Positions 26,287 to 32,127 of a DNA stretch of 32,127 nt are shown here, one piece after another. The notes below the pieces were generated by a model, which did not search any database, was not told the DNA's origin, and worked only from the letters and a program-made list of their open reading frames with translations. This DNA is from Pseudomonas sp. Ga0074129. GTDB lineage: Bacteria > Pseudomonadota > Gammaproteobacteria > Pseudomonadales > Pseudomonadaceae. Each line of letters starts with the position of its first letter. Within the stretch, counting starts at the first letter, position 1. The stretch is from positions 1-32,127 of the forward strand of contig LNDO01000054.1 in assembly GCA_001465025.1 (NCBI GenBank). The letters are read 5' to 3'. A program made the translations under genes and the position numbers.

Positions 26287-28233
26287 ATGACGCCTATTCT
26301 TTCGCGCCTTACCGTTGCCCTTTTGGCTGCGGGCCTTGCCTGCAGCGCCTTGCCGCTCAACGCAGCCGTCACCGCCGTCACGCCGAGCGCCAATCAGCAG
26401 GAAGAAAGCTGGACCATCAACCTCAAAGGGGCCGATATCCGTGAGTTTATCGACCAGGTGGCGCAGATCAGCGGGCAGACGTTTATCGTCGATCCGCGCG
26501 TCAAAGGTCAGGTCAGTGTGGTGTCCAACAGCCCACTGACGCTGACCGAGGTGTATCAGCTGTTTCTCTCGGTGATGGCCACCCACGGCTTCAGCGTGAT
26601 CACCCAAGGCGATCAGGCGCGGATCGTGCCCAACGCCGAAGCCAAGGCCGAAGCGGATGCCGGGCGCAGCGCCCCGGACCGTCTGGAAACCCGCCTGATC
26701 CAAGTGCAACAAGGCTCGGCAACCGAACTTATTCCGCTGATCCGCCCGCTGGTGCCGCAGTACGGGCACCTGGCCGCGATTACCAGCGCCAACGCGATCA
26801 TCATCAGCGACCGCAGCGCTAACATTCAGCGCATTGAAGACTTGATTCGTCAGCTCGATCAGAAAGGCCAGAACGATTACAGCGTGCTTAACCTGCAGCA
26901 CGCCTGGGTGATGGACACCGCCGAGGTGCTGCGCAACGCCATCGATCGTGGCCAGGCCAAGGGCACCTCCGGCACCCAAGTGATTGCCGATGGCCGCACC
27001 AACCGACTGATTCTGCTGGGCCCGCCGGACGCACGCGCGAAACTGGCGGCACTGGCGCAATCACTGGACACTCCCACCAGCCGTTCGGCCAACACACGCG
27101 TCATCCGCCTGCGCCATGGCGATGCCAAAAGCCTGGCCGAAACCCTTGGCGAAATTTCCGAGAAGCTCAAGCCAGAAACAGGCGGCGAGACCACTGGCAA
27201 ACCGCAAACCGTGCTGATCCGGGCGGATGAAAGCCTAAATGCCCTGGTCTTGCTGGCCGAACCTGATGTGGTGGCCACCCTTGAAGACATCGTGCGTCAA
27301 CTGGATGTACCGCGCGCGCAAGTCATGGTGGAAGCGGCGATTGTTGAAGTCTCCGGGGACATCACCGACGCCCTCGGTGTGCAGTGGGCGGTGGATGCTC
27401 GCGGTGGCACCGGCGGGCTGGGCGGCACTAATTTCAGCGGCACGGGGCTGTCTGTCGGCACGGTGCTGCAAGCCCTCCAGAACAATGGCAGCGACACCGA
27501 CAACAACGCCATCAACCTGCCAGATGGCGCGATCATTGGCTTGGGCACTGACAGCTTCGGCGTCTTGATTACCGCTCTGTCGGCCAACAGCAAAAGCAAC
27601 CTGCTGTCGACACCCAGCCTACTCACCCTTGATCACCAGAAGGCGGAAATTCTGGTCGGGCAAAACGTGCCCTTCCAGACCGGCTCCTTCACCACCAGCG
27701 GCTCGGGCGCAGACAACCCCTTCACCACCATCGAGCGCAAGGACATTGGCGTGACCCTGAAAGTCACCCCGCACATCAACGAGGGTGCCAGCCTGCGCCT
27801 GGAAATCGAACAGGAAATCTCCTCCATCGCGCCAACCAGCCAGGGCGTCAATGCCGTGGATTTGATCACCAACAAACGCTCGATCAAAAGCACCATCCTC
27901 GCTGAAAACGGTCAGGTGATCGTGCTCGGCGGGCTGATTCAGGATGACGTCACCCAGGCCGACTCCAAGGTGCCGTTGCTGGGCGATATTCCGCTGATTG
28001 GCGGACTGTTCCGCTCCACCCGGGAAACCCGCATCAAGCGCAACCTGATGGTGTTCTTGCGCCCGACGGTGGTGCGTGATGCAGCCGGCATGGCGGCGTT
28101 GTCCGGGAAGAAATACAGCGACATTCGTGTACTCGGTGATGTGCGCGAAGACTTCCGGCCAGGCATCCTGCCGCGCAACCCGGTGCACCTGTTCGATCAA
28201 GGCGAGCCGGCGACGATCGACCTGCGCGAATAA
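26287..28233 (+). CDS. xcpQ: Type II secretion secretin XcpQ (GspD)
   Basis: A 648-residue outer-membrane channel subunit. A signal peptide is cut near LNA/AVTA (residue 26), then come the N0 domain (about 40-115), three N-domains (about 130-340), a Gly/Ser/Asn-rich loop (370-405) and the secretin core, with the hallmark VPLLGDIPLIGGLF at 562-575 and LMVFLRPTVVRD at 587-598. Fifteen such subunits form the gate for folded exoproteins. The ATG at 26287 is 4 nt after the xcpP stop, with no good ribosome binding site of its own, so it is probably coupled to xcpP. The longer frame from 26200 overlaps xcpP and lacks a signal peptide. Confidence 0.97.
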   Translation: MTPILSRLTVALLAAGLACSALPLNAAVTAVTPSANQQEESWTINLKGADIREFIDQVAQISGQTFIVDPRVKGQVSVVSNSPLTLTEVYQLFLSVMATHGFSVITQGDQARIVPNAEAKAEADAGRSAPDRLETRLIQVQQGSATELIPLIRPLVPQYGHLAAITSANAIIISDRSANIQRIEDLIRQLDQKGQNDYSVLNLQHAWVMDTAEVLRNAIDRGQAKGTSGTQVIADGRTNRLILLGPPDARAKLAALAQSLDTPTSRSANTRVIRLRHGDAKSLAETLGEISEKLKPETGGETTGKPQTVLIRADESLNALVLLAEPDVVATLEDIVRQLDVPRAQVMVEAAIVEVSGDITDALGVQWAVDARGGTGGLGGTNFSGTGLSVGTVLQALQNNGSDTDNNAINLPDGAIIGLGTDSFGVLITALSANSKSNLLSTPSLLTLDHQKAEILVGQNVPFQTGSFTTSGSGADNPFTTIERKDIGVTLKVTPHINEGASLRLEIEQEISSIAPTSQGVNAVDLITNKRSIKSTILAENGQVIVLGGLIQDDVTQADSKVPLLGDIPLIGGLFRSTRETRIKRNLMVFLRPTVVRDAAGMAALSGKKYSDIRVLGDVREDFRPGILPRNPVHLFDQGEPATIDLRE

Positions 28234-28250
28234 GCCCCGCAGCCTTCAGC

Positions 28251-28277
28251 CTTGGGCTCAGCAACCTCGAGCCCAAG
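28251..28277. repeat. Inverted repeat after xcpQ
   Basis: CTTGGGCTC and GAGCCCAAG pair perfectly over 9 bp around a 9-nt loop, 17 nt after the xcpQ stop. No T-run follows. It may protect the mRNA end rather than terminate. Confidence 0.4.
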
Positions 28278-28309
28278 CCTGAATGAGCGGCGCAGACAGC
28301 GCGCACAGC

Positions 28310-28342
28310 AAAAGGCCTCGGTATCACGACCGAGGCCTTTTT
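28310..28342. terminator. Bidirectional intrinsic terminator
   Basis: AAAAGGCCTCGG and CCGAGGCCTTTTT flank an 8-nt loop: a 12-bp stem with an A-run on one side and a T-run on the other. It serves the convergent xcpPQ transcript and the haem enzyme gene, whose stop is at 28359. Confidence 0.92.
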
Positions 28343-28358
28343 GTTTGCAGCGCTTGGC

Positions 28359-31103
28359 TTACTTGTCTTCGTTACGCTGGTGCTTGAAGAACACGCCGTT
28401 GTCACCAAAGGCCGAGGCGATAAAGTCCGAGGTCAACTCCATCTCCCCGATCTTCACCGCGCTGTTGCGCCGTTGAGCGGCATAGCTGCGGCTGATGGAC
28501 GGGATGATCGAGGTTTTGATCGCCATGGACGTGGCAAACACGTCATACACCTTGGTGCCGGCCTTGAGGGTCAGCAGGTCGGTGCGAAAATCATGCGGTG
28601 TGCTGGCAAAGCGATTGCGCAATTCCGCACGCGGCACAAAGTAGAGCTGTGTCGGTGCAACGGGTTTGGCCACGGCCACACCCTGCTGCGTCACCTCAGC
28701 CATGTCGTTGAGCAGCAACAGGGTCGGCTTCAGGCTCACGGCCGAGAACAGAACGGTGGTGCCCAGGGTGTCATTGGCTTCCGGCACCACGTACTGGGAC
28801 AACTCGTTAGCGAAGAAGTTGTGGTTAGCGCCCTGCCCGCTGAGGGTAAACAGCGCGGATACGTTCTCCGACGGTTTGCCATCGACAAAGGCCTTCCACG
28901 CCAGCCCCGGCGCAAAGCCGCGATCAGCCGGATCACCGGTCACTGACAAGCGCAGCAAGCCGCTGTCGGCGCCTTTAAACAGGCCGCTGTAGGGGTGGTT
29001 GGGCGCCGCAACGAACTTCACCTTGGCCATCACGCCATGGGGGTGAATCGGCTTCTCGTAGCCGGCCGGTGCCACGTCGCTGCGCAGCTTGACCTTGTTC
29101 CACAGAATCGAACCAATCAGCCCGCCGACATTCACCGGCTGCAACGCGGGCAGTTTGTCCGGCGCATATTGCGTGCGCAGCGCACCGTTGACCCAGAGGT
29201 TTTCCTGCTTGTTGGCCCCAGGCCAGCTTTCATAGTCTGCCGGGATGTTCAGGCCCCAAGGTTTGAAGGCGTTTTCCACGCCGACCAGGCTGGCTTGCAG
29301 CTGCGGGTTATGCCGGCGCAGCACATCCACCATGGTGGTGTGTTCGACCCAGTCGATCCCTTCCGGGGTGTACACCTCCGGGCGGTAATCCTTGGTGTAG
29401 AAGCGGTCGGCCATCAACCGGCGCGAGGCATTCATGATGAAGATCTGGAACGCTGTTTCACCAAAGGCAAAGCCTTCAGGGCGCACAGTTTCTGCCAGCT
29501 GACCGATCAGGGTGTCGATCTTCTCGATGTCGTTGTTATACAGGCGCTTGAGTTCGGCGAGGGTCGCCGCGTCCTTGGTGAGGTCTTCAAACTTGGTGAT
29601 CGGGTTGAGACCGATCTGCCGGCGGAACTCGTTGTAACGCGGCACGCCACGCTCACGGTCACGCAGCACGTCAATGGCGGCCAGGTCGATATTGCCGGCC
29701 AGCGGCATGGACAGGTTACGTAGGAAGTTGGGGTAGTTGTTCAGCGTCAGCGACCCCGGATTGGTGATGCCAAAGGAGTACCACAGGCGCTCCGGGCGCT
29801 CGTCGTTGAGCAGGTTTTCGGCATCACGGTCACGGGTGTTCTGCAGTGCGATGGTGCGCGAAATCTGGTTGGAGCCGATGTCATACACCTGCACGTTATC
29901 GCGCATCAGCGGGTGCATGCGGTACACCGCGACGAACTCTTCGGTGAGGGTGAAAGGTACGCCGTAATTGTTGGGTGCGGTCGAGCCGACGATGCCGGTC
30001 AGGGCATGGTCGATGGCGCTGTTGCCGACGCCCGGTGCGACGTTAGGGTCGAAGCCCAGGATGCGTTTTACGAACGAGTCGGACTTGGCCAGGTCCGCTT
30101 GCAGCATGCGCACTTCGGCCTGGAAGTCGTCACGCGGGCCACCCTGGCCGAGCAAGCCCCACCAGTTGGAATACATGGCGCGCTCAGTGACCGGATTGGC
30201 GATCACGGCCGGGGTCCACTCCACGGTATGGATTTTGGCCATCAGCGCCGAGTTGATCAGGCGGGCGCGGTCATACAGCCACTGATCGCTCTGCGCCGGG
30301 TACTTCTGTTTGAGTTTGCTGGCTATGGCGTTGTGCTCAAGGGTGAACAGCTGGTGCAGCATGCTCAGACCCAACCACCAGTTTTCATTAAACCCGGTCA
30401 CCGGTTTGCCGCTGAGCAACTCAGTGGGCAAGGTGCCATTGGCATTGACCTTGAGCTTGCCGTCGACAAACGAGCGCACCTTGTCGTTGGTTTCCTTGCT
30501 GCTGCCATACAGCTGCGAGCCGTCCCACCAGTGGGTGTTGTGGTTGCGGTAGGTTTGCGGCTTGCCGGCGTCGACACTGCTGCGCGTCGGGTCAGGCTGC
30601 GTGCGCTTGACCGACATGCTGCCGCTGCCCAGCGCATCACCGGGTGGCAGCGGGAACTGGATCGGGTCGGCATCGGCATTCGGGCCGTGATCGAACCAGT
30701 CATGCACCATAAATTGAATCCAGGCGGCGGCGATGAAGTTCAGGCTGGGGGCCGGTTTGAATTCATCACGCGCCATCAGGCGGTTACTCACCTCGCGCGG
30801 GTTGGGTGTCAGCAGCGTGCTGGTTTCACCATAGGTCACTTGCGGATCAACATTACGACCAAAGCGCCGGTACACCGAACCCTCGGCCGGGTTGCTGAGG
30901 ATGTTGCAGGTGCCATCCTCGGTGCGCGCCGCGAGGCTGCGCGCATCGCAGGTGATGTTGGCGTTGTAGCCCGCGTAATGCTCGACATCGAAGAGATTGT
31001 TTTCAAACAAGGCCTGGCGTTCGACCGCCAGCACCAGCAGCCCCGAGACGACGCCCAGCGTTCCCAGCTTGGTCAAAGCTGGCCAAGTGACCCATACCGA
31101 CAT
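28359..31103 (-). CDS. Alpha-dioxygenase-like haem enzyme fused to a catalase-related domain
   Basis: A 914-residue haem protein. Residues ~60-630 match plant fatty-acid alpha-dioxygenases of the animal-peroxidase superfamily: WIQFMVHDWFDH with distal His134, EHN at 256-258, KIHTVEWT with His292 and Thr297, EEFVAVYRMH with catalytic Tyr394 and proximal His397, RDRERGVPRYNEFRR, and RRLMADRF. Plant enzymes make 2-hydroperoxy fatty acids and are about 640 residues long. The extra C-terminal ~250 residues contain HPHGVMAKVKF (His687), YSGLFKGADSGLLRLS and APGLAWKAFVDGKPSEN (Asn747), aligning with the distal side of catalase-like haem domains. The classical proximal RxxxY helix is not obvious. An N-terminal hydrophobic helix suggests membrane association. 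ATG 31103 has GGAG at 8 nt. The reaction is inferred; a peroxidase is the alternative. Confidence 0.9.
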   Translation of the reverse strand: MSVWVTWPALTKLGTLGVVSGLLVLAVERQALFENNLFDVEHYAGYNANITCDARSLAARTEDGTCNILSNPAEGSVYRRFGRNVDPQVTYGETSTLLTPNPREVSNRLMARDEFKPAPSLNFIAAAWIQFMVHDWFDHGPNADADPIQFPLPPGDALGSGSMSVKRTQPDPTRSSVDAGKPQTYRNHNTHWWDGSQLYGSSKETNDKVRSFVDGKLKVNANGTLPTELLSGKPVTGFNENWWLGLSMLHQLFTLEHNAIASKLKQKYPAQSDQWLYDRARLINSALMAKIHTVEWTPAVIANPVTERAMYSNWWGLLGQGGPRDDFQAEVRMLQADLAKSDSFVKRILGFDPNVAPGVGNSAIDHALTGIVGSTAPNNYGVPFTLTEEFVAVYRMHPLMRDNVQVYDIGSNQISRTIALQNTRDRDAENLLNDERPERLWYSFGITNPGSLTLNNYPNFLRNLSMPLAGNIDLAAIDVLRDRERGVPRYNEFRRQIGLNPITKFEDLTKDAATLAELKRLYNNDIEKIDTLIGQLAETVRPEGFAFGETAFQIFIMNASRRLMADRFYTKDYRPEVYTPEGIDWVEHTTMVDVLRRHNPQLQASLVGVENAFKPWGLNIPADYESWPGANKQENLWVNGALRTQYAPDKLPALQPVNVGGLIGSILWNKVKLRSDVAPAGYEKPIHPHGVMAKVKFVAAPNHPYSGLFKGADSGLLRLSVTGDPADRGFAPGLAWKAFVDGKPSENVSALFTLSGQGANHNFFANELSQYVVPEANDTLGTTVLFSAVSLKPTLLLLNDMAEVTQQGVAVAKPVAPTQLYFVPRAELRNRFASTPHDFRTDLLTLKAGTKVYDVFATSMAIKTSIIPSISRSYAAQRRNSAVKIGEMELTSDFIASAFGDNGVFFKHQRNEDK

Positions 31104-31126
31104 GGCTAATGCTCCCGTTTTTATTG

Positions 31127-31159
31127 TTGTTCGAACAAGGCGGCTACGGACATAGCCGC
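31127..31159. promoter_or_regulatory. Two adjacent dyads upstream of the haem enzyme gene
   Basis: TTGTTCGAACAA (31127-31138) is a perfect 12-bp palindrome 23 bp before the start codon. Immediately beyond it, GCGGCTA and TAGCCGC (31140-31146 and 31153-31159) pair over 7 bp around 6 nt. The position fits operators overlapping the promoter or leader of this gene; the regulator is unknown. Confidence 0.5.
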
Positions 31160-31193
31160 GCACCATCCAGCCTATCGAGAGGGGGTGGCCAAG

Positions 31194-31217
31194 CGCCCCC
31201 TCCCAGCGGAGGGGGCG
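31194..31217 (-). terminator. GC-rich hairpin between the luxR fragment and the haem enzyme gene
   Basis: CGCCCCCTCC and GGAGGGGGCG form a perfect 10-bp stem around CAGC. There is no T-run, so it may end the luxR transcript only partly or act as an mRNA processing barrier. Confidence 0.45.
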
Positions 31218-31239
31218 GGAGCAATCAATGCGCGGGGGG

Positions 31240-31716
31240 TTATGAGTGAAGCGAGTGACGCGGCCGCACAGCCAGAATGGCCTCCGTGCGGGTGGAGACG
31301 TTGAGCTTTGAATAAATGTTTTTCAGGTGCCACTTGGTGGTGGACAAGGCCATCCCGGTCTTATCGCTGATCTGGGTATTCGACAACCCGCTGAGCAGGC
31401 ACTCGAACACATCCACCTCACGCCCGGTCAACAAACCACTGGCCAGCGGATCGGCCACGGGGGCCACCTGAACCCCCTGCAAAAACTCCGCATAGTAGTG
31501 GCGGTACTTGTCCGGCACGCTGAGCAGGCCCGCCTGCACCAGGCTCAAAATCCCAGCGGCAAAACCCGGCGCTTCATCGAATACCGAACGGTTGATATTG
31601 ACGATGCCATGGGCCTCGACCAGACGACTGAGGGCTTCGAGTTGCTGTGTTTTCGTCTGTGTCGCCGCCGCCAGGACCAACTGATTGGCCTCGACAATCA
31701 AATGCCGGGCGCGCAT
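31240..31716 (-). CDS. C-terminal fragment of a MalT-type LuxR regulator
   Basis: A 158-residue product. Residues ~95-155 are a LuxR/GerE helix-turn-helix: LTGREVDVFECLLSGLSN, then TQISDKTGMALSTTKWHLKN and IYSKLNVSTRTEAI. The part before it (LEALSRLVEAHGIVNINRSVFDEAP) matches the last helical repeats of MalT/LAL regulators, which are normally about 900 residues with an N-terminal ATPase. Here those parts are absent. In-frame similarity seems to go on a dozen codons above the ATG, up to a TGA near 31752, and no ribosome binding site precedes the ATG. It is therefore probably a decayed gene, though a free DNA-binding fragment could still act. Same strand as, and directly upstream of, the haem enzyme gene. 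Confidence 0.8.
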   Translation of the reverse strand: MRARHLIVEANQLVLAAATQTKTQQLEALSRLVEAHGIVNINRSVFDEAPGFAAGILSLVQAGLLSVPDKYRHYYAEFLQGVQVAPVADPLASGLLTGREVDVFECLLSGLSNTQISDKTGMALSTTKWHLKNIYSKLNVSTRTEAILAVRPRHSLHS

Positions 31717-32117
31717 TTCACTACGTTTATCTGCCCTATTAGCTTTTAGTCACGTTTTGCTATCTGCAGTCGAGCCCTCATCACCACTGGCTTTCAAGCC
31801 TGTCTAGCTATGCTTATCCCCTGGGTCCTGTGTCATTGCAGCGCTTTTAGTTAGCTTTTGCTGATTTTGGGTCAAATTTAGGCTTCAAAACTTAACTTTT
31901 TGTGTGCGTTCCGGTGGTCGCTTCTTGTCAGCTATCGCCAGCCGATTTGCTGTTATTAAGGCAGCAAATAAAGTTCATCTTATAGAAGAGACTCATTACT
32001 GCTCAGGTCATCCACAAGCCCTCGATGCCATTGAGAAAATTCTAGCGGTGCAGGTGAAGTGATCACGGACGACTAGGTTAGACTCGCGCCTTTGCATGCC
32101 TTTCTAGGAGCAGTTGC
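31717..32117. other. AT-rich, mostly non-coding right flank
   Basis: About 400 bases with lower GC than the core. It contains the direct repeats at 31742 and 31843, and one plus-strand frame (GTG 31904 to TGA 32062, 52 residues, ending ALDAIEKILAVQVK) that could be a gene remnant but has no recognised relative and no ribosome binding site. I see no continuation of the missing LuxR N-terminus. Confidence 0.5.
31742..31862 (+). repeat. Direct repeat GCTTTTAGT-N4-TTTTGCT, two copies 101 bp apart
   Basis: Copies at 31742-31761 and 31843-31862 share GCTTTTAGT, a 4-base variable centre (CACG or TAGC) and TTTTGCT. They lie just upstream of the LuxR fragment. They could be binding sites or traces of an excised element. 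Confidence 0.5.
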
Positions 32118-32127
32118 GTGAACACGG
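32118..32127 (+). CDS. Start of a gene leaving the window
   Basis: GTG AAC ACG G with GGAG 7 nt upstream (32107-32110). Only three codons are visible, so no identity can be given. Confidence 0.35.

Noticed and set aside
31904-32062. 52-codon frame as a real gene
   Set aside because: No ribosome binding site, a GTG start, unusual codon use and no recognised relative. Kept only as a possible remnant in the flank description.

Overview
The window is chromosomal DNA of a Pseudomonas-like gammaproteobacterium. The evidence is a complete type II secretion locus of the xcp type (divergent xcpPQ / xcpR-Z), NadK and PepN of Pseudomonas lengths, Pseudomonas-type tRNA-Asp and tRNA-Val genes, and a gene order that, from memory, matches the PA3083-PA3105 stretch of P. 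aeruginosa. The core (about 1.98-28.3 kb) is GC-rich, densely packed and conserved. Both flanks are accessory: AT-richer, with truncated genes.

Region by region (minus strand unless marked +). (1) 0.08-1.36 kb: an outer-membrane DUF1302 gene cut at its 3' end, then about 600 bp of non-coding DNA with a striking 37-bp inverted repeat. (2) 8.6-2.0 kb: an operon nadK, ApaH-like phosphatase, rhomboid protease, DUF1315, DUF2797, pepN, with several overlapping stop/start pairs and a probable promoter before nadK. (3) 8.7-13.8 kb: a DUF1853 gene (+), a cyclic-nucleotide-binding/rhodanese protein, a PLP-dependent desulfhydrase/deaminase-like enzyme, an uncharacterised coiled-coil protein and an NTF2-like protein. 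(4) 13.9-17.2 kb: fadH (2,4-dienoyl-CoA reductase), divergent from an AraC-type regulator (+), with phased TGAC(A) direct repeats between them. (5) 17.2-17.8 kb: an unlisted 28-codon acidic small ORF and a tRNA-Val/Asp/Asp operon with a clear promoter and terminator. (6) 17.95-28.2 kb: the Xcp machine. xcpR-S-T-U-V-W-X-Y-Z encodes the ATPase, inner-membrane platform and pseudopilins, and the divergent xcpP-xcpQ (+) encodes the coupling protein and the outer-membrane secretin. The prepilin peptidase (XcpA/PilD) is not here. (7) 28.4-31.7 kb: a 914-residue haem enzyme preceded on the same strand by the C-terminal fragment of a MalT-type LuxR regulator. The rest, to 32.1 kb, is AT-rich and mostly non-coding, with direct repeats and the first codons of a gene leaving the window.

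The most unusual item is the haem enzyme. Its first ~630 residues closely resemble plant fatty-acid alpha-dioxygenases, with the distal His, catalytic Tyr, proximal His and substrate-site residues visible. The last ~250 residues look like a catalase-related haem domain of the kind that converts fatty-acid hydroperoxides in coral allene oxide synthase. It may be a self-contained two-step oxylipin synthase. Its promoter region carries two adjacent dyads.
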